Source of the DNA: JALORV01 sp963775635
GTDB lineage: Bacteria; Pseudomonadota; Gammaproteobacteria; Burkholderiales; Burkholderiaceae_F
Assembly: GCA_963775635.1 (NCBI GenBank)
Contig: CAVZJO010000013.1
Location: 1-64,000, forward strand
Direction: 5' to 3'
DNA length: 64,000 nucleotides
A program made the translations under genes and the position numbers. Shown one piece after another: positions 51,152-59,884 of this stretch. The stretch's first letter is position 1. Every line of letters starts with the position of its first letter. The notes under the pieces were generated by a model. That model saw only the letters and a program-made list of their open reading frames with translations, did not search any database and was not told the DNA's origin.

Positions 51152-52933
51152 ATGGACTCTGCGGCGAGGAGCGTCTTGTCCGTGATCGAGGGAACTAAGC
51201 ACTCTGCATCTGAGCCGGCGCACCATGCCCTGGACCTGGTCTTGCGCTACCACCAGGAGACGAAGCACCATTTTTCGCGCTTCGCTCGCGCGCCGGGCTC
51301 ATTGGACTGGGCGAATCAACCGGATCCGTTTCGACGCTACGAGGGAGCGCCGCTCTTTGCCTTGCCGCTGGTAGAACCCGAAGAGGCGCCGGCCTCGCCG
51401 CTGTACGAAGACCTGTATCGCCCTGGCGCCATCGCGAGCGTGTCGCTCAACGTTCGCAGCCTGTCGCGCCTGTTTGAATACTCGTTAGCCATTTCGGCCT
51501 GGAAGCAGGCCGGCGAAGTCCGCTGGGCGCTTCGAAGCAATCCGTCCAGCGGAAACCTGCACCCGACCGAAGCCTATTTGCTTATCGACGCCGTCGCCGG
51601 CCTTTCGCCGAGCCCGGGTCTTTATCACTACGCGGCCAAAGAGCATGCGTTGGAGCTCCGAGCACAGTGGTCGAAGGAAAGCTTCATGCGGCTGCTGCAA
51701 CGGTTCCCGCCTGAGTCCTTCCTCATTGGCTTTGCCTCCGTTATCTGGCGCGAGGCGTGGAAATACGGTGAGCGCGCCTTCCGCTATTGCCAGCACGACG
51801 TGGGGCACGCGATCGGCAGTGTGCGCATTGCGGCCCAAACGCTCGGCTGGCGCATGCTGCTGTTGGACGGTCTGGCCGATGACACTGTTGCGGCCTTGTT
51901 GGGCGTCGATCGAGCCGAGGACTTCGAGGGGGCAGAGCGAGAGCATCCTGATTGCATCGCCGTCCTGTGGCCTGACGATCAAGCTGCCAGTCGCGCGACC
52001 AGCACGACGAGTGGTGTACCCCTATCCCTCGCCGCTGATGCTGTTTGCCATGTGACGACACACATCTGGCGCGGTACGGCAAACCGGCTGAGTCGAGACG
52101 AGCCGGTGCGATGGAAGATCCTTGATCAGGCGGTGGTCGCCTCGTGGAAGTCGAACACGGAGCACAAGGTCGTCGAACTAAATCAAGCGTGGTCCTGCGC
52201 GGATCCAAGTCACCGTGCGCCCCGCCCTTACTCCGGTCAGACAAGCGCTGCACAGGTGATCCGCCAGCGACGAAGCGCGCTCGCGTTCGATGGCACAACC
52301 TCGATCTCGGCCGGCAGCTTCTTCACCATGCTGATGCGCGTCATGCCAAGAGTGGAGCGCGGCCTGAGCCGGCGCCCCATGCCGTGGGACGCTCTTCCAT
52401 GGGAGCCTGCCGTTCACCTCGCTCTGTTCGTTCACCGGGTGGACGGCCTGGAGCCGGGTCTTTACTTGCTGGCGCGCGATCCAGCGAAACTGGACTTGCT
52501 GCGGGACGCGTCTCATCCACATTTCGATTGGACCTCACCAGCGTGCTGTCCCGACGACTTGCCTTTGTTCCTGCTTCAAGAGGGCGATGCGCGGGCCCTG
52601 GCTGCCCAGCTTAGCTGCGGTCAGGACATCGCCGGGGAGAGTGCCTTTTCCTTGGGGATGATTGCGGAATTCGAACCCAGCCTGCGCCAGTATGGCGCGT
52701 GGTTTTATCGCAGACTCTTCTGGGAGACGGGGCTGATCGGTCAGGTGCTATATCTGGAGGCCGAGGCGGCTGGAGTCCGCGCTACCGGCATCGGCTGCTT
52801 CTTCGACGACCCGGTGCACCAGGTCATGGGGTTCAATGACGCAAGCTTTCAGTCGCTATATCACTTCACCACCGGGGGCCCGGTCGACGACCCTCGCCTG
52901 ACCACTTTGCCGCCCTATGGTCTTGATCACTAG
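51152..52933 (+). CDS. SagB/ThcOx-type nitroreductase, two domains
   Basis: 593 residues containing two nitroreductase-fold halves (about 1-270 and 330-590). The first has S-N-P-S-S-G-N-L-H-P-T-E-A-Y, the FMN-loop motif of SagB dehydrogenases. The second has R-Q-R-R-S-A-L-A-F-D-G and later M-A-E-F-type strands with G-L-Y-L-L. SagB proteins oxidise azolines in peptide natural products, but no cyclodehydratase or precursor gene is nearby. This lone double-domain form is therefore more likely a general flavin reductase. Its neighbours are globin and Crp/Fnr genes. Confidence 0.9.
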   Translation: MDSAARSVLSVIEGTKHSASEPAHHALDLVLRYHQETKHHFSRFARAPGSLDWANQPDPFRRYEGAPLFALPLVEPEEAPASPLYEDLYRPGAIASVSLNVRSLSRLFEYSLAISAWKQAGEVRWALRSNPSSGNLHPTEAYLLIDAVAGLSPSPGLYHYAAKEHALELRAQWSKESFMRLLQRFPPESFLIGFASVIWREAWKYGERAFRYCQHDVGHAIGSVRIAAQTLGWRMLLLDGLADDTVAALLGVDRAEDFEGAEREHPDCIAVLWPDDQAASRATSTTSGVPLSLAADAVCHVTTHIWRGTANRLSRDEPVRWKILDQAVVASWKSNTEHKVVELNQAWSCADPSHRAPRPYSGQTSAAQVIRQRRSALAFDGTTSISAGSFFTMLMRVMPRVERGLSRRPMPWDALPWEPAVHLALFVHRVDGLEPGLYLLARDPAKLDLLRDASHPHFDWTSPACCPDDLPLFLLQEGDARALAAQLSCGQDIAGESAFSLGMIAEFEPSLRQYGAWFYRRLFWETGLIGQVLYLEAEAAGVRATGIGCFFDDPVHQVMGFNDASFQSLYHFTTGGPVDDPRLTTLPPYGLDH

Positions 52934-53062
52934 GCAGACCTTCTGTCAAGAAAACCGCGGGCATTAGCGAACGAAAGCTGGACCGGTGAAGCGTTACTAG
53001 GGCCGGGCGACCGGACAAGTAACTAGCCGTGCCCCTTTCAGGTAGCTCTAACGCGAGCCGGC

Positions 53063-53822
53063 TTAAGTTGCCATCGCCACGGGCAGCAGCCGCTCATATT
53101 CCTTCTTGACCACTGCGTAGCACTCGCAGCTGCGCCGCTCGAGGCCAGCGCGGTCAAGCACGGTGATGTGGCCGCGTCGATATCGGATCAGACCATCCTT
53201 CTGCAGGTTGCCGGCCGCCTCGGTCACGCCTTCTCGGCGCACGCCCAGCATGTTGGCAATCAGCTCCTGCGTCATCACGAGTTCTTTGGAACGTAGCCGA
53301 TCGAGGCTCAGCAGCAGCCAGCGGCACAGTTGCTGGTCCAGCGAGTGGTGGCGATTGCACACCGCGGTCTGCGCCATCTGGGTAATGAGGGCCTGGGTGT
53401 AACGCAGCAGCAGGTGCATGACCGGCCCTGCCCGGTTGAACTCCTGCATCATCAGGCTGGACTTGAGCCGATACCCGTGGCCGGCACTTTGCACGACCGC
53501 GCGGCTCGTCGTCGATTCGCCGCCCATGAAGAGCGAAACACCGACGACGCCGTCATGCCCGACGACCGCGATCTCGGCCGAAGCACCGTCTTCCATGACG
53601 TACAGCAGCGACACGATCGCCGTCGTCGGAAAGTACACGTGATTCAGCTTGCCACCGGACTCGTACAGCGACCTTGCCGAGCGGCATGTTGACCAGCTCG
53701 AGATGGGGCTGCCAGCGCGCCCACTCGGCTTCCGGCAGCACCGCGAGCAGGCGGTTTTGCCGGGGATCAGCCGCCTGGCTCAACGGCCGCTGCCCGAAGG
53801 CTTGGGCCTGCGGGTCTGGCAC
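53063..53822 (-). pseudogene. Crp/Fnr-family regulator, frameshifted
   Basis: Two frames together give one regulator. The upstream part (GTG at 53822) encodes N-R-L-L-A-V-L-P-E-A-E-W-A-R-W-Q-P-H-L-E and L-V-N-M-P-L-G-K. After a one-base shift near 53667 the expected L-Y-E-S-G-G-K-L-N-H-V-Y-F-P-T-T follows in the second frame, with the cyclic-nucleotide-type beta roll and C-terminal helix-turn-helix (L-I-A-N-M-L-G-V-R-R-E-G-V-T-E-A-A). An ATG at 53848 lies in yet another frame and may be the original start. The class lacks Fnr cysteines at the N-terminus, so ligand type is unknown. Confidence 0.88.
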
Positions 53823-53886
53823 TGCGAGAAACCGCCAGCGGAGTCGACATTGTGAAATCAGTATAGAGCCGGGAAAGCTCGCTTGA

Positions 53887-53900
53887 GTGCACTAGCGCAC
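53887..53900 (+). promoter_or_regulatory. Stress-region palindrome, copy 2
   Basis: GTGCACTAGCGCAC followed by AGACG, ending 143 bases before the start of the small basic protein gene. Confidence 0.6.
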
Positions 53901-53994
53901 AGACGGTCGAATGCTGCGGCGCGCAGCATTCCGGATCGATGCGCACGCCTGGATATTCAGTTCAGGGTGCGTCGGCGACGCCTGCCTGGGCTTC

Positions 53995-54010
53995 ACACCC
54001 GCGCGGGTGT
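53995..54010 (+). promoter_or_regulatory. Leader hairpin before small basic protein
   Basis: The perfect 16-bp self-complementary ACACCCGCGCGGGTGT, ending 33 nt before the ATG at 54043. Its position matches hairpins in the leaders at 58249-58268 and 63399-63416, although the sequences differ. Confidence 0.5.
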
Positions 54011-54042
54011 GCGGAAATTTCAACAGGTCCTGCGAGGCACCC

Positions 54043-54258
54043 ATGAAGACCCCTATGAAGACCCCTTCGCGCAAACGCGCGCCAAAGAGCCTCCCCCCGG
54101 CAGTGAGCGATCTGGTGGCCGAAGGCGGGAACATTCTTGCGTCTGACGACGCGAAGAAGTTGACCGTCACTCCCGTCGGGATTGCCGGTGACAGCGCGAT
54201 GTCGAGTGGGAAAGCGCGGCCTCCGCAAGCCAAACGGCGCGCCGGGACAACGCGCTGA
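54043..54258 (+). CDS. Small basic protein
   Basis: 71 residues from ATG 54043. A lysine/arginine-rich head (M-K-T-P-M-K-T-P-S-R-K-R-A-P-K) is followed by V-S-D-L-V-A-E-G-G-N-I-L-A-S-D-D-A and a basic tail. No family recognised. The M-K-T-P repeat means the start could be four codons later. Its upstream palindrome and leader hairpin place it with the CsbD gene in a possible shared regulon. Confidence 0.55.
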   Translation: MKTPMKTPSRKRAPKSLPPAVSDLVAEGGNILASDDAKKLTVTPVGIAGDSAMSSGKARPPQAKRRAGTTR

Positions 54259-54313
54259 CGCCTGATTCACTCCGGCGAGGCGATAAACCGCGGAACCGCA
54301 TTCACGGTTGTGT

Positions 54314-55639
54314 TCATCGGAGGGCCGCTCTGTTCGATAACTGCTTCTGCCATACGAGATAAAGATGCATCAGCGGCTGGGCGGTCAATCCATGGGCAAT
54401 GATCGATGCGGCGACGGTCCACAGGGTCAGCGACACCAGGGTGTCGGCGATGTTTCCTTCGACGCCGTAGCGCAATGCCAGCAAGAGGTAAAACACCGAA
54501 CCAATGCCGCGTATGCCGAACCAGCCGATCATGGCGAACTGCGGCACTGTCACACGCTCACCCAACGTCGACGCCACCACCGACAGTGGGCGCAACACCA
54601 GAAGCAACAGAGGAACGAACCACCAGACAGCCGGCAATGGCTTCGCGTAGGCCAGCATGGCGCCCACCATCAGCACCAGCGCCAGTTCGGCCAACCGTTC
54701 CAGCTGCTCATTGAAAACCTGGACGGAATCCCGCATGGTGGCGCTCGCATGGCGTGAGTGCGTCGCCAGCGTTTCGTATGAGTGCCCTTCCGAATCGGCT
54801 ACAGCAGCGAGCGGTCGCTTGCCTGACCGTGGCCGCTCCCGGACCCGCTGCAATGCGAGGCCGGCGGCAAACACTGCGAGGAATCCGGAGGCGAGTACGA
54901 GCTGAGCGATCCCGTAGGCCATGGCGACCAATCCGAGTCCAAGGAATTGGTCCAGCCCTACCGCTTCATCATGGCGACTGCGCAGATAGACGACCAGCCA
55001 CCCGATCGCCGCGCCCAACGCTCCACCGATAGCGATCCCGCCGATAGTGGCCCACGCAAGGTCGATACTCCACCAGCGGACCACGCCGGGCCCCATCTCA
55101 TGAATGCCCAGCAGACCCAAACCAAGCAGCACGAACGGGAACGCCGTGCCATCGTTCAGCCCACCTTCACCGGCCAGGCTGAAGCCGAGACGTTCAGGAT
55201 GTGAACCCGGGTCGGACTGCACTCCCGACGCCAGCACCGGATCGGTGGGAGCCAGAACCGCGCCGAGCAGCACGGCCGCGCCGACTGGCAGGGCCAGCAC
55301 CCAGACACCAATGGCAGCGACCAGCGCCACCATGATCGCCATCGACACGAAAGCCAGCCGCAGCGGCAGCCGCCAGCGACGGTCGCGTAGGGGCACGCCG
55401 AGTTGCAGGCCGACGGCAAACAGAGAAATCAGCAAAGCGACTTCCGCCAGCCGCTCGAGCAGGCCGGCATGCAGATACGGATCGGGGCGCAGGACGTTCG
55501 CGGCGTCGGGACCCAGGAGCCAGCCCAATGCCAGGTAAACCATCGCGCTGCTCAGCGGCAGCCGCCCCAGCAACGTGCCCGCCAGCACCATCGTGACCAG
55601 CAGCGCGCCGACGAACAGGGACCATTCGGCTAATGACAT
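54314..55639 (-). CDS. CPA1-type sodium/proton antiporter
   Basis: 441 residues, about 12 membrane helices. Conserved ion-site motifs: L-L-G-A-V-L-A-P-T-D-P-V-L-A-S and L-A-G-E-G-G-L-N-D-G-T-A-F-P, the pattern of NhaP/NHE exchangers that swap Na+ or K+ for protons. No C-terminal regulatory domain. It is 24 bases downstream of the esterase gene on the same strand, so the two may be co-transcribed. Confidence 0.93.
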   Translation of the reverse strand: MSLAEWSLFVGALLVTMVLAGTLLGRLPLSSAMVYLALGWLLGPDAANVLRPDPYLHAGLLERLAEVALLISLFAVGLQLGVPLRDRRWRLPLRLAFVSMAIMVALVAAIGVWVLALPVGAAVLLGAVLAPTDPVLASGVQSDPGSHPERLGFSLAGEGGLNDGTAFPFVLLGLGLLGIHEMGPGVVRWWSIDLAWATIGGIAIGGALGAAIGWLVVYLRSRHDEAVGLDQFLGLGLVAMAYGIAQLVLASGFLAVFAAGLALQRVRERPRSGKRPLAAVADSEGHSYETLATHSRHASATMRDSVQVFNEQLERLAELALVLMVGAMLAYAKPLPAVWWFVPLLLLVLRPLSVVASTLGERVTVPQFAMIGWFGIRGIGSVFYLLLALRYGVEGNIADTLVSLTLWTVAASIIAHGLTAQPLMHLYLVWQKQLSNRAALR

Positions 55640-55663
55640 CGCTGCATCTTCATGGCACCTCTC

Positions 55664-56950
55664 CTAGGTACTGAGCTGATGCTGCAAGAAGAACCGCAGC
55701 ATCTCGCCCGATGCATCCGGCCCGCTCGAATCCGTGTGTTGTTGCGCACCGTCTCCGCCGGCCCAGGCGTGTCCGGCGCCGTGAACGATCCACAACTCGC
55801 GGTCCGTCACGCCGCTCGGGCCGTACTCGACCGATCGGGTGAATCCTCGCTGGCCCAGCCGGGGCTGCGTGGTCGCCTGCACCGTATCGAGGGGAAGCGG
55901 AACTTGAGAACCGCCCGAGCCCGCGTGTATGGCCACCCCATTGGAAAGATGAACCACAGCGTCGTCATCGCCGTGAAAGACGATGCTGGCCACATTGGTG
56001 GAAACGCGGTCGACGGCGTCCGGCACCGCATCCGCGTCGGAGGGAACGGGTCCGCTCGACATCAGGCGCATTGCCGAGTACGCATCATGCGCGTGTCCGG
56101 CAGGAACTCCGGAATGAACGCCCAGAGCGGCGTACAGCTCCGGATAGTCTCGCACCAGCACGGCGGCCATGCCTCCACCCGCCGACATTCCGGCGACGTA
56201 GACGCGCTTCGCATCGATGTCATGCTGACGCATCACATGGCGGGTCATGGCCGCAATCACGGCTGCATCGCCGTCCTTGTTCGAGCGGTCGTGAAGCGCA
56301 TACCAGTTCCAGCAGCGCAAGAGATTGGCCGCGAGCGACTGCTCGGGATACAGCACGACGACGCCGGCGGCTTCGGCGGCTTCGTTCATGCGCGTGCCGG
56401 CCGCGAAATCCGCTGCGTCCTGTTTGCACCCGTGCAGGAGCACCAGCAGCGGTGCCGGAGACTGACTGCGATTGGCCGGCTCGTAAAGCATGTACCTGCG
56501 CTGTCGAGACTCGCCGAATTGCCCCACACGAAGGGTGGCTTCGGTGAATCGGCCACTTTGCACTGCAGTGGCTAGTGAGCCATTGTCGGCCGCGACCTGA
56601 GCCGAATGACCCGGGGGCATCCGGGCGGGATATTGCTTGCGCCATGAAACGGTCCGTCGAAGGACACGTGCCAGGGCACCGCCTGCCTTCGCAATCCGCC
56701 TCTTCTGCTTTGTCCAGCGGGCGCGCCAGAAGGCCGCGCCTGCACCAGGCACGTCTGCTACGCGCTGGCCAACGAGAGGCTGTGGCCTAACCGAATCCTT
56801 TCGGTCAGCCTGTTGCGCAAGGTGGCTTTCAAGCTCAGCGAGTTTGATTTCATAGGACTCGCCGTCGGGGTCTATCGAAGCAAGCGCCGAGGCCGCACCG
56901 TGAATGATGCGACGACGCTGCGCCTCAGAGGCAGATGTATTGGAAGTCAA
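55664..56950 (-). CDS. PHB depolymerase-family esterase
   Basis: 428 residues. The catalytic domain (about 120-428) has L-L-V-L-L-H-G-C-K-Q-D (oxyanion hole), V-A-G-M-S-A-G-G-G-M-A (Ser nucleophile), F-H-G-D-D-D and V-H-G-A-G-H-A-W (His), the set of LpqC/PHB-depolymerase esterases. The first 110 residues are a charged, low-complexity leader without a signal peptide, so an intracellular enzyme is likely. It lies beside the phasin gene, consistent with polyhydroxyalkanoate granule turnover. Confidence 0.92.
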   Translation of the reverse strand: MTSNTSASEAQRRRIIHGAASALASIDPDGESYEIKLAELESHLAQQADRKDSVRPQPLVGQRVADVPGAGAAFWRARWTKQKRRIAKAGGALARVLRRTVSWRKQYPARMPPGHSAQVAADNGSLATAVQSGRFTEATLRVGQFGESRQRRYMLYEPANRSQSPAPLLVLLHGCKQDAADFAAGTRMNEAAEAAGVVVLYPEQSLAANLLRCWNWYALHDRSNKDGDAAVIAAMTRHVMRQHDIDAKRVYVAGMSAGGGMAAVLVRDYPELYAALGVHSGVPAGHAHDAYSAMRLMSSGPVPSDADAVPDAVDRVSTNVASIVFHGDDDAVVHLSNGVAIHAGSGGSQVPLPLDTVQATTQPRLGQRGFTRSVEYGPSGVTDRELWIVHGAGHAWAGGDGAQQHTDSSGPDASGEMLRFFLQHQLST

Positions 56951-56985
56951 TGGGTGTCCTGGGTCTGTCAGTCAAATGTGTCGTC

Positions 56986-57013
56986 AAAAAAAAGCGCCGC
57001 CTCCGGGCGGCGC
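56986..57013 (-). terminator. Rho-independent terminator of the phasin gene
   Basis: On the minus strand, GCGCCGCC and GGCGGCGC form an 8-bp stem with a CGGA loop, followed by eight T. It is 38 bases after the phasin stop and would also separate the phasin from the esterase transcript. Confidence 0.9.
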
Positions 57014-57050
57014 GACTTGTCAGGCTCGTCCAAATGAAATGAGCCCGCGA

Positions 57051-57428
57051 CTACCGTTTTGAGCGGGACTTGTTCAGCCCGTTCGAAGCCTTTTCGATCA
57101 CGGCGACTGCAGCCTTCCCAGACTCTTCAAGGCGGTTCGTTGCTGCCTCAAAGTGCTGCGCCATCACATTCTGTCCCGCTGCAGCGATACCCATGAGGCT
57201 TTCCGAGTACTCGTGAGCAAACGTCGAATAGTTTTCGCTGAGCCTGCGCACCAGATTGGAGTAGGCGTCGGAGGCCGCCACTCGACCGAATGACTTCTGC
57301 GCGAGCTCGAAATACTTCTGAGCACCCGTGTTGGCGAGTTCGACCACCTCCGGCGACTGCGCAAAGCGTGTGATGAGTTCGGCGTTGGCAGTAGTGAGCT
57401 TGATAAAGGGTTGCGTGATGTTGTTCAT
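57051..57428 (-). CDS. Phasin family protein
   Basis: A 125-residue helical protein (P-F-I-K-L-T-T-A-N-A-E-L-I-T-R-F-A-Q-S, then Q-K-Y-F-E-L-A-Q-K-S-F-G-R-V). It matches the phasin_2-type proteins that coat polyhydroxyalkanoate granules. The C-terminus is a lysine-rich tail. Monocistronic, ended by the terminator at 56986-57013. The neighbouring PHB-depolymerase-type esterase supports a storage role. Confidence 0.9.
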   Translation of the reverse strand: MNNITQPFIKLTTANAELITRFAQSPEVVELANTGAQKYFELAQKSFGRVAASDAYSNLVRRLSENYSTFAHEYSESLMGIAAAGQNVMAQHFEAATNRLEESGKAAVAVIEKASNGLNKSRSKR

Positions 57429-57900
57429 TTAATAGACCTTTTCCCCGGCTTGCGCCGGCCTTGGAAGCCACTTCATTGACGGCGTTCAAACTGCAGCTTC
57501 GTTAGTAGAGCGCCGTATCGGGCACGACTTATGTCCTTGTCGTGCGCACGAGTTCGTTAAGGAGCCCGCGAGCCGTTGTCCTGGGACTCTCGTGCCTGTT
57601 CGTGGCGATGGACGTCGACACTGCCAAGGCGAGCGAACCAACCCCAAACCTTGGGCAAATCCGCACTCGGGCACTACGCCCGACTTAAGCGGATCCACGG
57701 TCGACGATGGCAGGGAGCAATCCGCTATAGCAGCGGGCGCCACCCTGCAAGGCACATTACTTCACCAGGTGCCGGTATCGGGCCACTTGCTCGAGCGCTT
57801 TGCTGGTCCATCATGGTCCAGCACCCAATGAGGACGACCAAACGGCACCGGCATAACTACGCGACGTCGTTCATTGTGGCCGTTGTGCCGAAGGGTGTCT

Positions 57901-57914
57901 GTGCGTTAGCGCAC
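57901..57914 (+). promoter_or_regulatory. Stress-region palindrome, copy 3
   Basis: GTGCGTTAGCGCAC, nearly perfect dyad, followed by GCAGC. It is 242 bases upstream of copy 4. Confidence 0.55.
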
Positions 57915-58142
57915 GCAGCGCCGTCCCATCAGTTTGTCCGGCGATCAGCAGATAGATGCTCTGGTCATTTATCTTGCGCAGGAACTGCTGCGCGGAACGA
58001 TCCAGACGGCGAACGTAGGCTGCCGATCGGATCCGGTCTGTGCGCCAACGCTCTTAGTCGTGCGCGCACCTTCGGACCAAGGTTTCGTGGCGACTTCGTA
58101 TTGCGAGCCCGAGCCGGGCGGGGCGTGAACGGAAGGCGGTGT

Positions 58143-58156
58143 GTGCGCTGCCGCAC
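58143..58156 (+). promoter_or_regulatory. Stress-region palindrome, copy 4
   Basis: GTGCGCTGCCGCAC followed by CGACG, ending 142 bases before the ATG at 58298. Confidence 0.6.
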
Positions 58157-58248
58157 CGACGGCCGGGGTCCTTACACCTAACTTGCGAATTCAGTGTTCA
58201 CCGGTTGCGCATGACGGCTGGCAGCTTGCCAGACGGCTCCCACATGCA

Positions 58249-58268
58249 TTGAATCCAAGAAGATTCAA
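58249..58268 (+). promoter_or_regulatory. Leader hairpin before secreted-protein gene
   Basis: TTGAATC (58249-58255) and GATTCAA (58262-58268) form a 7-bp stem with a 6-base loop, ending 29 nt before the ATG. Confidence 0.5.
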
Positions 58269-58297
58269 CCCCAGTGATCCAACCGAGAGCGTGAAAT

Positions 58298-59152
58298 ATG
58301 AGACAGGCGCTGAGTAACGGATTGATGACGTTGGGGTTGCTGCTCGGGTCAGTGACTTCAGCGCCTGCCCAGGTAAGCATCGGCATCGGGTTGCCTGGAG
58401 TCTCCATCGGAATCAACCTGCCGGTCTACCCGGAACTCGTTCCGGTGCCCGGATACCCCGTCTACTACGCGCCGCGCGTGAGCTCCAACTATTTCTTCTA
58501 CGACGGCCTGTACTGGGTCTACCAGTCAGACAACTGGTACGCGTCCTCCTGGTACAACGGACCGTGGGGGCTGGTCGTCCCCGAAGCGGTTCCGCTTTAC
58601 GTACTGCGCGTCCCGGTTCGCTACTACCGTCGCCCGCCGCCGTATTTTCACGGGTGGCAGGCCGACGCGCCGCCGCGCTGGGGCGATCACTGGGGCAATG
58701 AATGGAAGCAACGTCGAGGCGATTGGGACCACTGGGATCGTCACTCCGCACCCCCACGCGCGCCACTGCCGACATACCAGCGGCAATACTCCGGAAATCG
58801 ATATCCGCCTGTGGAACAGCAGCCCGTACTTCAGGGCCAGAAGTACAAATACCAACCGCGTGACCCCGTAGTGCAGCAGCACTATCAGACACAGCGGATA
58901 CCAGGTGCGCCCGCTCCGTCTCCGCGGGGTGGCTCGATGGCGCAGCACCAGGAACCGGCACATAGCAGTGCGACCCAGCACGAGCAACAGGCGCCGAGAC
59001 CGCCCGCGCAGGACAAGGGGTCGCAAAGCAGCAAGGGTCCGGCGCCACAGTCGGGGCAGGGTCAGGACAAGGGGTCCGAAGGCAAGGGATCAGGCCATGA
59101 TTCCAGCCAAGGACAGGACAAGGGCGGCGGCAAAGGTGAACACAAGAACTGA
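58298..59152 (+). CDS. Exported Tyr/Trp-rich protein with Q/G/K-rich tail
   Basis: 284 residues. Signal peptide (L-M-T-L-G-L-L-L-G-S-V-T-S-A-P-A-Q). The mature N-terminal half is rich in Y, W and P (Y-F-F-Y-D-G-L-Y-W-V-Y-Q-S-D-N-W-Y, then W-Y-N-G-P-W-G), as in a family of uncharacterised envelope proteins. The second half is low-complexity Gln, Gly, Lys and Ser with D-K-G repeats, likely disordered. Function unknown. Probable operon with the ferritin-like gene. Confidence 0.85.
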   Translation: MRQALSNGLMTLGLLLGSVTSAPAQVSIGIGLPGVSIGINLPVYPELVPVPGYPVYYAPRVSSNYFFYDGLYWVYQSDNWYASSWYNGPWGLVVPEAVPLYVLRVPVRYYRRPPPYFHGWQADAPPRWGDHWGNEWKQRRGDWDHWDRHSAPPRAPLPTYQRQYSGNRYPPVEQQPVLQGQKYKYQPRDPVVQQHYQTQRIPGAPAPSPRGGSMAQHQEPAHSSATQHEQQAPRPPAQDKGSQSSKGPAPQSGQGQDKGSEGKGSGHDSSQGQDKGGGKGEHKN

Positions 59153-59187
59153 GAACTCGTCGGCGCGACATCCGGCTCACTGAGCAC

Positions 59188-59214
59188 GGTACTGCGCCGG
59201 CGACGCACCGTACC
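59188..59214 (+). promoter_or_regulatory. Hairpin before ferritin-like gene
   Basis: GGTAC (59188-59192) with GTACC (59210-59214), and inner TGCG/CGCA, give an interrupted 9-bp stem that ends 34 nt before the ATG at 59249. It may be a processing or translation-control element between two operon genes. Confidence 0.4.
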
Positions 59215-59248
59215 CAGCAGATGCAATCGCAGAAAAGGAAATCACACC

Positions 59249-59824
59249 ATGCAAAAGATCTCTTCACTCACCGACGTCAGTACGCTGCGCAAGCGCGCAC
59301 GCCAGCACCTGGATGATGGCTCGGTTACCGCCGGCTATTCAGCCGACCGTGATGCAGTACTCAAGCTTCTCAATGCCTCCCTTGCGACGGAACTCGTGTG
59401 TGTTCTGCGCTATCGGCGTCATCACTTCATGGCGCGTGGAATACATTCGCAGAGCGTGGCCCAGGAGTTTCTCGACCACTCGAACGAAGAACAGGGCCAT
59501 GCCGACCAGATCGCGGAGCGCATCGTGCAGTTGGGCGGAGCGCCAGATTTCTCCCCCGAAGGACTCACTGGCCGCAGTCACGCCGAGTATGTCGAGGGCG
59601 ACACGCTGGTGAGCATGATCAAGGAGGACCTGGTAGCGGAACGGATCGCGATCGACAGTTACCGCGACATCATCCAGTACCTCGGTGACCAGGATCCCAC
59701 GACGCGCCGCATGATGGAAGGCATCCTGGCTGTGGAAGAAGAGCACGCTGACGAACTCGCCGACCTGCTGGTGGCCTTTCCAGACGCGGACGACACCACA
59801 CGAACGTCCACGAAGACCAAATGA
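59249..59824 (+). CDS. Ferritin-like (bacterioferritin/Dps-related) protein
   Basis: 191 residues with a four-helix di-iron pattern: A-S-L-A-T-E-L-V-C-V-L-R-Y-R-R-H-H, H-S-N-E-E-Q-G-H-A-D-Q (E-x-x-H), E-D-L-V-A-E-R-I-A-I-D-S-Y and V-E-E-E-H-A-D-E-L. All ligand positions are filled. It probably oxidises and stores iron or protects from peroxide. AAAGGAAA precedes the ATG. It follows the secreted-protein gene by 96 bases. Confidence 0.9.
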   Translation: MQKISSLTDVSTLRKRARQHLDDGSVTAGYSADRDAVLKLLNASLATELVCVLRYRRHHFMARGIHSQSVAQEFLDHSNEEQGHADQIAERIVQLGGAPDFSPEGLTGRSHAEYVEGDTLVSMIKEDLVAERIAIDSYRDIIQYLGDQDPTTRRMMEGILAVEEEHADELADLLVAFPDADDTTRTSTKTK

Positions 59825-59884
59825 GCGGGCGCGCAGCGAGCGTGCTGCGCCGGCCCCGAGTCATGAGTCATTCGACGGCGCGTT

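Larger units (their letters stand above)
57429..58297. other. 869-base gene-free region with two palindrome copies
   Basis: No coding frame on either strand is convincing. It holds two copies of the stress-region palindrome (57901-57914 and 58143-58156) and a leader hairpin (58249-58268). It is presumably the control region of the plus-strand secreted-protein gene and the promoter of the phasin gene. Confidence 0.55.

Noticed and set aside
51152..52933. A thiazole/oxazole-modified peptide cluster around the SagB-type gene
   Set aside because: No cyclodehydratase, precursor peptide or exporter gene is nearby.
57576..58181. 201-codon open frame on the plus strand in the 57-58 kb gap
   Set aside because: No ribosome site or family sequence; composition is arginine-, alanine- and histidine-rich like a random GC frame. 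The palindromes inside it are better explained as control sites.
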